Of a stretch of DNA of 64,000 bases, positions 24,118 to 34,100 are shown one piece after another (position 1 is the first letter of the stretch; the number at the start of each line of letters is the position of its first letter). The stretch is from IMG/VR virus record IMGVR_UViG_3300042935_001795, positions 25,643 to 89,642 of that record, one strand, 5' to 3'. The translations under genes were made by a program, and so were the position numbers. The stretch is from a virus. The notes beneath the pieces were generated by a model. It did not search any database. It saw only the letters and a program-made list of their open reading frames with translations, and had not been told where the DNA came from.

Positions 24118-24933
24118 TTAAAACCTAAGCCATTTTGGAGACCATATAAGTCCTACATTTAATGAAGGTCCGATACTAACCACTTGATTATTGTTTAGGT
24201 TAATTCCATATCCAACTCCAACTCCGAGTGACCAACCTGATTTTTTCTCAAGTTTTTGGTTTAATTTGTCGTTAACTAAATTAATATTTTCAATATTAGT
24301 AAATAATACTCCAGGAGACGGTGATGTGATTTTTAATTTGTTAACACCTTCTTCGTTTATAATTGCAGCCTTAAGTTCAATTCCCTGCTCAAAGTTAAAT
24401 TTATTTGAAAGAACTGAGATATTATTAGTCTTTTTATTTCTTAAAAGGTCAACAGTTCCATTAAACTTACTCCAATTATATTTATCCCATTTTTTTTCAT
24501 TACTAATCGATATTGTCGCAGTTGAATCACTTGTTTGAACAACTGAACTTTGGGCATTAATAATAGAATCTTTTACTTTAATTTCGGCTCTTAGTAGAGA
24601 ATTTACTCCTTTAAGGTCTTTATTAAGACCCAAAGATTTTTGATACTTTCCAATAACCTCCTTATTTTCGGCAGTTAGAGTATTAATATCAAACTCATAG
24701 CCTAGTTTGATTGCAACTAGTTCGCCATTCTTATTTCTTTCAAATTTAATGGTATCTTGAGACGCTTTAAGATTATTATAATTTCGGGTTGCAACCTTTT
24801 GTGCATTTTCAGCGTCCTGTGTAAGAGTTGAATTTCGATCGCATTGATATGTTAATAATAAAACAAGAACTATTAGGACTATAAATTGTATAGTGTTCTT
24901 ATTTGTCGGAATGTATTTTTTAAAGTCTATCAT
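24118..24933 (-). CDS. Membrane-anchored coiled-coil protein with beta-barrel-like C-terminus
   Basis: 271 residues from the chosen start M-I-D-F-K-K-Y-I-P; an upstream in-frame start would overlap the previous gene. A single hydrophobic segment (F-I-V-L-I-V-L-V-L-L-L-T-Y, about residues 17-29) is followed by a helical region (35-140) and a C-terminal part with G-W-S-L-G-V-G-V-G-Y-G-I-N-L. That last part looks like a short outer-membrane beta hairpin and ends in aromatic R-F. This layout would span the periplasm, so a spanin-like or envelope-interacting role is possible. It is unusual inside a fibre cluster. Confidence 0.5.
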   Translation of the reverse strand: MIDFKKYIPTNKNTIQFIVLIVLVLLLTYQCDRNSTLTQDAENAQKVATRNYNNLKASQDTIKFERNKNGELVAIKLGYEFDINTLTAENKEVIGKYQKSLGLNKDLKGVNSLLRAEIKVKDSIINAQSSVVQTSDSTATISISNEKKWDKYNWSKFNGTVDLLRNKKTNNISVLSNKFNFEQGIELKAAIINEEGVNKLKITSPSPGVLFTNIENINLVNDKLNQKLEKKSGWSLGVGVGYGINLNNNQVVSIGPSLNVGLIWSPKWLRF

Positions 24934-24953
24934 ATTAGTTATTGTATTTATTA

Positions 24954-27362
24954 TTAATTCCAGACTATAGCAGGATCGCCAGACCAAGGCATTCCTCCCC
25001 TGAGGTTATCTCCACCCGGTAAAGGAGTTTGCACTATATACTGTAAATATACGTAATGTCGGCTATCATTTGTTGGCTGCCTAGAAAAAGTACCGGTAAC
25101 ACTAGTACGATCTTGTAACGCAATTCTATTGCTATCATGGGAACTATAAGAAGTACTAGGATTCGCAATAGAGTTAACGACTAAATTAAAAGCAGGCAGA
25201 CTACCAGGCAGACTCTGAAATTGTCCAGTAACTACTGCATTGGTTCCACTATAGTAATTTTTACTCTGTAAAATATGAACTATTATTTCAACGGGAAATC
25301 CTGTCCAATTTTCTACTGTAAGGGTTTTAGATACTAATCCGGTGCCACTAGTATGATCAATTTCAGTTTCTCCATCAGAAACATAAGAAATAAGCGGACT
25401 ATATGAAAAATCATTAACATTTATAGCATATGGAATTGTTGTTCCCGCTGAAGTAGTTAATGGAAGTCCAGATAACTTAACAGTCATCGTTATTGCCGTA
25501 GCAAAATCGGTTACTGTAACTCCTTGATTTGATAAAACTGAATTCAAAATAGTTATAGTTCCTCCTCCCGCAGGCGGCTGAATTATTCCACCTATTGGAT
25601 TATTTGTTTGAATCCAATAATATGGAGTTGTTTTATATACTAATTGAAACGTAGCCCCCGTATAGAAATTATAGGATACAACCGTTGATTCCGGAGTAAC
25701 ACAGGTTATATGAGTACTATTTGTTCTATTAAGTGTTATATTCACAGCAGCCTCAAGTATAAAATTAGACGTATCAATATTTAAAGTTAGCGCTGTTGCA
25801 TTAGCCGGATGTGAAGTTACATTAAAAGATATAGTAATTGTAGTTGGATATAATCCTGAAGCTACAGTTATACCTGTAATTTGAATTCCACTTATTAATC
25901 CAGTAATATCAGCCGCTGTTGGAATTGGTGTTTTCCAATAATATCCAAGAGGGGCAGTAACGGTTGCCGTAAATGTATAAGATTCTCCTGCACCTTTGTT
26001 AGTTACACTGAATAAAGGGTAGGGGTCTGGTATTAATTTAGGTGCATCAGCCTTTGTGTCATTTAATACAATTGTTAACGGCACTGGAGTAGACTGTCCT
26101 TCTCCTCTATCAAACCAATATAAATCATTTCTACCCAAATAAATAATTTGAGGGATTTGTTTAATTCTAAAAGTTCCATTTGTAGTTCCAAGTCCTATGT
26201 ATGTTAAGTCGTTGTCAACTGTAGATGTAACATTATATGTGGTTGCTGAAACCGAAGTCGCATTCATATTTATACGTGAACCTCCAGTAATATGAGCTCT
26301 TTGTTTATTTGTTTCAACCGAACCCTGTCCAATTGGACTAGTTGAAAATGTATTATCAGCTATCTTGTAGTTAAACCTACCTAACATAGGAATTGTATAA
26401 ACATCGACCCCATCCGTCCAATCCTGTCCATTACAAAGGTACCATCCTTCATAACTTCCTACTCCTTTGCCGACAGATATCGGTAATACGCTTGTGTCGC
26501 CAAGGGATAATATAGTTTCAGAATATTTAAACTTAGTGTTATCCGCAAATATAGAAGGTAATATCGAAACCATCGTACCTATAGGAACAGTTCCTCCAAT
26601 TTCTCGTATACTTTTAAATTTAACAAGACCCTCATAATTGCTAGAAGTAGCAAGTCCATTAAAAGTTGCGCCTGCATTTTCAATAACTAAATCACTTTTA
26701 ATAATAACAGGAGAATTAAATTCTGTGTTTTGTTTAAAGAATATTCCGCTTGGATTAATTAATAAATTATCTGGGGATAGAATAGAACTACGAAAACTAG
26801 TACCTGCTGCAGTATATGAGCTTATAGAGTTTTGAAGATCAAGATTAAAAAATCCCATTGTCATTTGATCTTTACCCGCTAATCTTTCTAATTTAAAATC
26901 ATATACCTTTCCAGCAATACCATCATTTAAAAATCTTAGATTAGAAATAGAATATTGTTTTCTATGGATATTCCATTGATATGGCGTTTTTCCTCCAACC
27001 AAATCAAATTTTGTTCCATATTCCGGATCATTTTCAATATATCCAATATTTATGACCGGGGCAAACTGATTACCTGGAGTATGCATAGGTATTAAAGTGT
27101 CTGCACTAATAGGTCCTGGCGCAATTCTTTTCCAAAGGTTAACAGAAATAGGACCTTCAAACCCTTTAGTTCCCGTTGGTCCAGTAGGTCCTTGGAATCC
27201 TTTTTGCCCGGTATTACCTTGAGCACCTCTTTGTCCAATATCGCCTTGAGGACCTCTAGGACCTCCTCCAGTTGCGACTAACTGATCAAAATTATAATTG
27301 ACATTGTCAAGTTTAATAGTATCAGAATCTAAAGTGTTTATTTGTTTAAGACTAATTGGCAT
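24954..27362 (-). CDS. Collagen-like tail fibre with collar domain and Ig-like C-terminal region
   Basis: 802 residues. The N-terminal attachment module ends N-Y-N-F-D-Q-L and is followed by about thirteen G-x-y collagen triplets (residues 33-70). A beta-rich shaft follows, then the phage collar signature G-W-Y-L-C-N-G-Q-D-W (about 304-313). The last 350 residues contain repeated Ig/BACON-like beta domains absent from its paralogues, and may bind host surface glycans. It is the longest of three paralogues. A box resembling GATATATAA (AATATATAA, 27380-27388) lies 18 bases upstream. Confidence 0.7.
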   Translation of the reverse strand: MPISLKQINTLDSDTIKLDNVNYNFDQLVATGGGPRGPQGDIGQRGAQGNTGQKGFQGPTGPTGTKGFEGPISVNLWKRIAPGPISADTLIPMHTPGNQFAPVINIGYIENDPEYGTKFDLVGGKTPYQWNIHRKQYSISNLRFLNDGIAGKVYDFKLERLAGKDQMTMGFFNLDLQNSISSYTAAGTSFRSSILSPDNLLINPSGIFFKQNTEFNSPVIIKSDLVIENAGATFNGLATSSNYEGLVKFKSIREIGGTVPIGTMVSILPSIFADNTKFKYSETILSLGDTSVLPISVGKGVGSYEGWYLCNGQDWTDGVDVYTIPMLGRFNYKIADNTFSTSPIGQGSVETNKQRAHITGGSRINMNATSVSATTYNVTSTVDNDLTYIGLGTTNGTFRIKQIPQIIYLGRNDLYWFDRGEGQSTPVPLTIVLNDTKADAPKLIPDPYPLFSVTNKGAGESYTFTATVTAPLGYYWKTPIPTAADITGLISGIQITGITVASGLYPTTITISFNVTSHPANATALTLNIDTSNFILEAAVNITLNRTNSTHITCVTPESTVVSYNFYTGATFQLVYKTTPYYWIQTNNPIGGIIQPPAGGGTITILNSVLSNQGVTVTDFATAITMTVKLSGLPLTTSAGTTIPYAINVNDFSYSPLISYVSDGETEIDHTSGTGLVSKTLTVENWTGFPVEIIVHILQSKNYYSGTNAVVTGQFQSLPGSLPAFNLVVNSIANPSTSYSSHDSNRIALQDRTSVTGTFSRQPTNDSRHYVYLQYIVQTPLPGGDNLRGGMPWSGDPAIVWN

Positions 27363-27410
27363 ACCTATCTATATTTAGATTATATATTCTAATTTTTAGA
27401 GAGTATACTA

Positions 27411-28046
27411 TTAAATTTTTTGAATAAACAGGGTAACCATATAAGGCTGTAGGTTGTTGTGCGCATTTCCGCCTCCAGTGTCTGAAGTTCTATAGATTTG
27501 ACCACCACCACTATTACGCGAATTCGCATCATAGGGAAAACTCGAAACAGTTCTATTAGTCCAACCTCCGTAACCATTTCCTCCGGAAATCCAATCATCT
27601 CCTGGAAATAAGTGATTGTGCGTTGGCATTTGAGCAATAGTTATAGCCTCTCCATTATTACCCGAAAAGACTGGTTGACCATTAAGTTTTATATATAGTT
27701 GTCGAATGTCCCATCCATTTTGATCAAAGGCTGCCACATTACCCCATGCCAATGGAACTCTACCGGTTCGGTTCATTGTATTATTTAATCCATTGCAAAT
27801 TGCCCAGCCATCTCTATCACCTCCCGGAAGTCCGCGACCTTGCGTTGGACCTGACGTCTCGAAATTTGCAGTAATATATTCATTAGTGCAATCAATCATT
27901 TTTAAGTCTCCGACTAACCATTGATCTTTTGCAAAATTTAAAATAGCAGTTTCAACCGTTCTATGATTTGCCGCGGTTATTTGCTGGGATGGAGTTGGAG
28001 TTAATAGATTGGATATTAATGTTATTACATCGTTAAATTTTACCAT
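27411..28046 (-). CDS. Phage collar / short tail fibre-type protein (gp12-like)
   Basis: 211 residues. It lacks the collagen segment but has the collar core G-W-A-I-C-N-G, the metal-binding type motif M-P-T-H-N-H and a C-terminal N-A-H-N-N-L-Q-P-Y-M, as in T4 gp12 and other collar proteins whose trimeric tips bind metal through His-x-His. It probably forms a receptor-binding tip or a partner of the neighbouring fibres. It is preceded by an A-rich leader of repeated AAAAAT units. Confidence 0.75.
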   Translation of the reverse strand: MVKFNDVITLISNLLTPTPSQQITAANHRTVETAILNFAKDQWLVGDLKMIDCTNEYITANFETSGPTQGRGLPGGDRDGWAICNGLNNTMNRTGRVPLAWGNVAAFDQNGWDIRQLYIKLNGQPVFSGNNGEAITIAQMPTHNHLFPGDDWISGGNGYGGWTNRTVSSFPYDANSRNSGGGQIYRTSDTGGGNAHNNLQPYMVTLFIQKI

Positions 28047-28079
28047 TTTTATTATTTTTATTTTTATTTTTATTTTTTA

Positions 28080-29465
28080 TTAATACACATTATACTCAGT
28101 TGTTACATAGTCTGCATTATTATAATCACCTGTTGCTGTTTGACCAGTTCCTAGCTGTGACCACCATAAATTCCTAGTCCTTAAATAAATAATTTGAGGT
28201 AACTTTTTAATTCTAAATTGTCCACCTGCTGGATTTATTACTATTATCGGATCAGTAGACTGATTAGCTATATTAATATTATAATTAGCAGCGGTTGCAC
28301 CAACAGGTATGCTAGCGTTAACAAAATGTGCTGCACCTCCAATTAATTGAATGTCGTCATTGAGTGCACCTATATATCCTTGACTATTAGGATCTTCGGT
28401 TATCGGGTTAGCCAATATTTGATATGAAAATGAATTAAGATCGGGAACCAACGTTGTTCCTGCTACAGTGTTATCGGTCCATTGTTGTCCATTACAAACA
28501 TACCAACCATCATAATCTCCAATTCCAGCTCCTATTCTTATTTTTAACGGGTTATTTGGATCTAGATTTGTATCTATAAATTGATAATTAATAAATTTAG
28601 ATGAGTCACTAAATATTGAAGGCAATATAGAAATAATAGTACCTATTTTAACATCACCTCCGAGTTCATCAGTTGTTTTAAAAGTTACATCTCCGGCTGT
28701 ATTAATTGTAGTTAATATTTTATTTACCCCAGGATTAGCGTTTTCAATACTTAATGGGGCATTAAATTTAACTTGCTTTTCAAAAATTGTATTACTATAT
28801 GTATTTCCGGAAGTAGTTGAAATATCAAAAAGTTCTGAGTCATTAGAGTCTATAACAATATGTTTTTCTGCTTTTAGATTTAATTGTGAATTTAGATTAT
28901 CAGTAAAACCTAGATATAGTCGGTACTCATCAGTTACCGAATTATCCATGGTAATATCAAACGAATTAGTAAGAATACCACTACTTGTAAATCTTAAATT
29001 CGAGGCAACTTTAGCACTTCTTCGGTTAACAACCCATTGATATTTTGGTAAATTGGTACTATTTGATTGTTGTTGTATATATCCATTGTCTGCTCCTTGT
29101 CCGTTTATATTTGGTCCTATATAACCAGCCGCAATAACAGCACCAAAAGTAGGAGTTGTTCCTGAAATAGGATGTCTTGCAAATAAAGTCGACATAATAT
29201 TCGATGAATCTGTAAAATTTTGAGGAATAGAGTTCCAGTATGATTCAACAACGACCGCATCAATTCCTTGAGCTCCTCGTAATCCTTGAAATCCTTGAGT
29301 ACCTTGAGCTCCTCGAAATCCTTGATATCCTGTGTTTCCATCGGGTCCTACATAGCCTTTAGGACCTCCACTATTGGCAATTAACTGATCAAAATTATAG
29401 TTAATTTTGTCAAGCTTAATATTGTCAGTATCAAGTGTCCGTATCTGTTTTAGGTTAATTATCAT
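28080..29465 (-). CDS. Collagen-like tail fibre with collar domain
   Basis: 461 residues. It has the same N-terminal module as its paralogues (L-K-Q-I-R-T-L-D-T-D then N-Y-N-F-D-Q-L), collagen-type G-x-y repeats at about 33-70, a beta shaft, and the collar motif G-W-Y-V-C-N-G-Q-Q-W near residue 325. It ends shortly after the collar domain, so it is the minimal member of the family. Confidence 0.7.
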   Translation of the reverse strand: MIINLKQIRTLDTDNIKLDKINYNFDQLIANSGGPKGYVGPDGNTGYQGFRGAQGTQGFQGLRGAQGIDAVVVESYWNSIPQNFTDSSNIMSTLFARHPISGTTPTFGAVIAAGYIGPNINGQGADNGYIQQQSNSTNLPKYQWVVNRRSAKVASNLRFTSSGILTNSFDITMDNSVTDEYRLYLGFTDNLNSQLNLKAEKHIVIDSNDSELFDISTTSGNTYSNTIFEKQVKFNAPLSIENANPGVNKILTTINTAGDVTFKTTDELGGDVKIGTIISILPSIFSDSSKFINYQFIDTNLDPNNPLKIRIGAGIGDYDGWYVCNGQQWTDNTVAGTTLVPDLNSFSYQILANPITEDPNSQGYIGALNDDIQLIGGAAHFVNASIPVGATAANYNINIANQSTDPIIVINPAGGQFRIKKLPQIIYLRTRNLWWSQLGTGQTATGDYNNADYVTTEYNVY

Positions 29466-29491
29466 CTAGACTATATATATTATTTTAATTA

Positions 29492-31108
29492 TTAAACACA
29501 TCTAATTCCTCTTTGAGTAAAATTACCAGCAAAAGAATTCCAATATATTGGATATCCATCGACATTTGCATACCATCCAGATGGAGCATACGTTGTAGTT
29601 CCAAGATTAAACAATTTATATGTTGTTGATGGAACTGTAAAGGTATTCCACACTGCTGACGTAAACTCATTCCAATCCTTTGGTTCGTTAACATTCAGAC
29701 CACATACTAAGGTACTGTTAGAACTCGGTTGCGTTAAGAAAATAGTATAATTAGTATCTGGAGTTGTTAAAGTAGTTGACCATTTTAAATTTGGATTTCC
29801 TAAATAAACAATATGAATCATTCCGCTTATTCTATAGCCTTCGTTAGGTACATCCAAAGGCCCCATAGATATATCACTTTCTCCGGGAGATGTATCATTA
29901 TTATAAAATTGACTTGTATATCCTATTGAATATACTCCAGTAGCGTTAGGTATCCCTGAAATGCGCATATCATATCCTCCAATTAATATAGGGTTTTTTG
30001 CAGGAAGCGTAACTAAATTTTGTACATCACCATTTGCACCTATAGTATAATTAAAGTTATTTAGATTTGGAGTTAAAAATTTATTGTACCCTTCTACCGT
30101 TTCCCAAGTCTCTCCATTGCATAAATACCAGCCTTCAAAATCTGTACCAATCTTTCCTCTTCCATAAATATTATTTAATGGAGAACCAGTATCTACCGTT
30201 ACCGAATCATTTAACCAAAAATGTTCAGTAACAAAAACGTCATTTTTAATTGAAATTATAGAACCTATTGGAAATACACCAAAAACGTCTTTAATATCTT
30301 TCCATTCAACATTTCCACTCGTATCAGTCGATACAAGAATCCTATCTTGAATGGCTCCCGGTGTAAACATAAAATTAGTTGATGATTTTGTTGTTCCACC
30401 ATTTACACTTAAATTAAACGCAGGACCGATAATTCCACCAGTATTAACAGTAATTAAATCTTCAGTAATAATAATTGAATCTTTTAATACTGACGATATT
30501 CCATCAGAAGTACCTGTTCTAATCACTATGGTCTGTGCAGTATAAATAATTCTAAAATTCGGACTAGTCAGGTTTGGAGTAATCTCAAATCTTGGATTAA
30601 CGCCAGAATATCCAAGCCTAAAATTATAACCATCAAACCCACTGTTATCTTCAACTCTTAGATTAACCCAATCGTTATCTGCAACTTTTATAGATTGAAT
30701 AGGTGAATCAATTGCCGGATCTACTCCGACGCCATATACTCCAGTATCACTAATTTTATATCCAATTCTTAAAGCAACTGGAGCTAACTGAATTTCAGTT
30801 ATAGGGTTTTTTCTAGTAAATAAATATCCTGGTAAACCTTCGGCTTCTGGGAAATAATCCCACTCGTTTAAATTTCCTGCTCCTTGAAATCCTTGAAATC
30901 CTTGAGAACCCCTATATCCAACGTAACCTTGAGGTCCTACATGTCCAGCTCCGCCATCTACTCCGATATTTCCACGAGGTCCTGGTGCACCTCCATTTGA
31001 AAACTGATTAAAATTATAATTAATCTTATCAATTTTGCTTTTAGACCACCAGGCTCCACTATTTGGATCAAGATCAGTTACAAAAAGTTCTTTTATTTTA
31101 ATAGCCAT
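29492..31108 (-). CDS. Collagen-like tail fibre with collar domain
   Basis: 538 residues. Third paralogue: module I-D-K-I-N-Y-N-F-N-Q-F, G-x-y repeats at about 41-80, shaft, and collar motif G-W-Y-L-C-N-G-E-T-W near residue 328. The C-terminal 100 residues differ from the other two, suggesting a separate receptor specificity or a distinct place in the baseplate. It lies 3 bases from the giant structural gene upstream. Confidence 0.7.
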   Translation of the reverse strand: MAIKIKELFVTDLDPNSGAWWSKSKIDKINYNFNQFSNGGAPGPRGNIGVDGGAGHVGPQGYVGYRGSQGFQGFQGAGNLNEWDYFPEAEGLPGYLFTRKNPITEIQLAPVALRIGYKISDTGVYGVGVDPAIDSPIQSIKVADNDWVNLRVEDNSGFDGYNFRLGYSGVNPRFEITPNLTSPNFRIIYTAQTIVIRTGTSDGISSVLKDSIIITEDLITVNTGGIIGPAFNLSVNGGTTKSSTNFMFTPGAIQDRILVSTDTSGNVEWKDIKDVFGVFPIGSIISIKNDVFVTEHFWLNDSVTVDTGSPLNNIYGRGKIGTDFEGWYLCNGETWETVEGYNKFLTPNLNNFNYTIGANGDVQNLVTLPAKNPILIGGYDMRISGIPNATGVYSIGYTSQFYNNDTSPGESDISMGPLDVPNEGYRISGMIHIVYLGNPNLKWSTTLTTPDTNYTIFLTQPSSNSTLVCGLNVNEPKDWNEFTSAVWNTFTVPSTTYKLFNLGTTTYAPSGWYANVDGYPIYWNSFAGNFTQRGIRCV

Positions 31109-31111
31109 TCA

Positions 31112-34100
31112 TTATGCTTGTATTTTAATGTGTACTTTAAATTTATAAGAATACCCATATTTTTTATTATATATTAATCTAAAACTCAAACCATCATTTT
31201 GATAACTTTGAATGTTAAAATTAGTTAGCTCTACATAATTATCAGCAGTCAACTGCGACGTTTGAGTAACAGAAACAAATTGAGTTTGACTAAGTTGATT
31301 AAATAATCCCTTACCTCTCTTACCTGGAATTCCATATATTTTAATCGAATCGATAATAAAACGAGGAGATATATTTGAATTTGAATATATTTGTAAATCA
31401 TCTTTTATCGAAGATTTATCTCCATACGAATTTAAAGGGTTAACATATCTTCTAAAATTATTTTCAATTCCATCTTCAATCAATTCATTTAATATTGCAG
31501 TTGATAAATAAAAATCTGCAATCACTTGAGATTCGTCTTCAATCCAATGAATAGATGCCTTATTAGACCTTACAAATCTTATTTTATCTAAACTTTTAAT
31601 TGAAGCTTCTTTAATATTATCGAACTTAGTTATATCATAAGTATCTCTAACCTTCATGACAGTTGATGTCATAAAAGTTTTCTTTTCTACTGGACTCAAT
31701 GTTCCATTTGTTGTTTCAGATTCTCCAGCACTTAGCGCTCTTGTGAAATAATCTTTTGCATATTTAGATTTAAAAACATTAATATTTTTTTTGTCAATTG
31801 CAATTTCCCCAATCATTGGATACAATGGTAATTTATCGGTTGTTTGTGAAAGTTTTAATATGTTTTTTGAGTCCTTTTCATTAACTTTATGATAAAAATA
31901 ATTATTAATAAAACCATAATTGGTTGTATTTTCTTTAAAAGAATCAAAAGAGATTCCCTTCCCATTTAATTGGTCGTATACTATAGTACTAGGATTTGGT
32001 GGTATATTTCCAAAACCTATCTTAAAATAAGGATCGATTTCCGAAAAAGTTATAATATTGTTAAAAATAGGATTATAATCACCATTCATTCTTCTCAAAA
32101 TAGTTGCGTATCCTCCATCCTCTCTATCTTCTATAATATTGCCAATTTGACTTGAAGACAATCTATATGCCTTTGGTCTTTCTGGATCTGCTGCGGGTTG
32201 AACAATAGAAGGGTTAACAACATCCACTCCTGATTCTATTGAAAGAACAAAATCATTATCAATTCTTGTTCCATCTTCGGTGATTGTAATATAATTTATT
32301 TGTTCAAAGGAATTAAATCTTTTAGAATATCTATATGCACTAATTGAATCTAATAAATTAGCAAATTCATTTTCACCTCCGCGCGAATATCTAAATGGCC
32401 CGATTAAAGGCACTAGTGACATAAGCTGTGGATTTAGTCGTGATAGATTTCCATCGTCCTCATTTAAAATCGGTACAGCTAAATTTATATCAAATTTCCA
32501 TGGATGTCCACTTACTAATATTGAAGTGTCATCAATAACATCAACAACTTTTATGGCATATGCTACACCTGACACGCTAAAATATATCCACGAGTATTCT
32601 CCGGAAGAATTTCTTTTAACAAAATCAGTAAATTTTGCGGTTCCATCTTGAATCGATATATCTGAAGCCTTAATAATAAAAGGAACATCCGGCTGCGAAT
32701 CTTCATCCGGAGCAGATCCAGCAAAATCAATACGAAATGGAATCCTAGTGTCTATAATATCTCCAGCTAATGTCAAATCAGTTAATGTGTATAATAAATA
32801 TCTATTTAATTCATCTTCTGCTATATCGTTTTCAATAACGTTTAATTGTATGTTAACACAAATAAATTTAAACTTGTCATTTTTAACACAATTAAAAACA
32901 ATTGAATTAGATGGAATAGTCCCATTACCAAGATCAGGTACTATATTATAAGAAAGATACGCTCCAAACTTATAATCACTAATATCAATACCATTTAAAA
33001 ATTCTGTTGGAATGTCACTAGTAATTTCTTTTCTTTTTTGGTAAACATATCGAAGACCTCTAAAAACTGTCGATGAATTTTTTTCAAAATTACCTATATC
33101 AAACTTAGACCATAACCTTTTGTACGCATTATTAAACCATGTTTGTAAAAGGTCGCTTGAATCATAATATCCAGTCCAATTGAAATGCTTATCAAAATAA
33201 TTAAAAGTTGTACTTTCTAATTTGAGAAGATTTAATCCACCGTCATTTGCAAAATCTAAATAATTATTTAAGTCTTTTCTATCGCCTAATATATTAGTTG
33301 GAATCCTATTTAGATGAAAATGTTCCATATTTAAGTATTCGACATTTCTTTTTGAATCTATTTCTATATTTGGGGATAAATTGTCATCTCCAAATGCTTC
33401 ATTAACGTTTAAAACATAAGGTAAATTTCTAGCATTTAAAGCATCTTTAAGCTCATATTTACAAATAGTAGGAACCATTCTACTTAAAAGAGCAGTTTCT
33501 TTAAGACTATTTTCTTTAAGTCTATCATACTCGCTCAAAAGCACACTTTTCGTAACTGTTTTCGAAGTTTCAGAAGATAAAATATCTCTAAGACCAGAAT
33601 AGAACGTTATATCACCGACTGTGCCGGTTCCTGTTAATAATTTAGGCACATCAGGAGTGTCAATTGGATTTTTATATGCCGGATTTGGATATGTATATTT
33701 ATCATAAACCAAGTCTCCTAGGTCTGAGTTTCTTGTTGAGTAAAAATCAAAATCAAAATCTTTAAAATCGTATGCTGCAAATTTACCATGAACCGTTTTA
33801 TATTCATCATAAACTTCATATACTCTATCATTTGAAAGTTTTGTAGAATTATTTAAAATAACTCTATAATAATCCGGATCAAATGGGTCTTGGTTAACTT
33901 CTATAATTCTAACAAATTTATCAGAATCTTTTTGTTTTAAATATTCTCCAACTTGAACATTTCCAATTTCTGAAGACTTCACAAGAACTGACTGTCCTTC
34001 ATTTGCTCCGGCTATAGTGGTCCATATATTCCAATTATTTGGATTTACAATATTAGTTTTTAACCCAATGTCATTAAATTCACCATCGTCAACTGTAATA

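Noticed and set aside
27389-27637. Minus-strand open frame of 82 codons overlapping the collar gene
   Set aside because: It overlaps almost entirely with the well-supported collar protein in another frame.
28046-28079. T/A-rich repeat as a satellite or origin
   Set aside because: Short (TTTTTA)n run in the leader of the collar gene; similar A-rich leaders precede several genes and are better seen as translation leaders.
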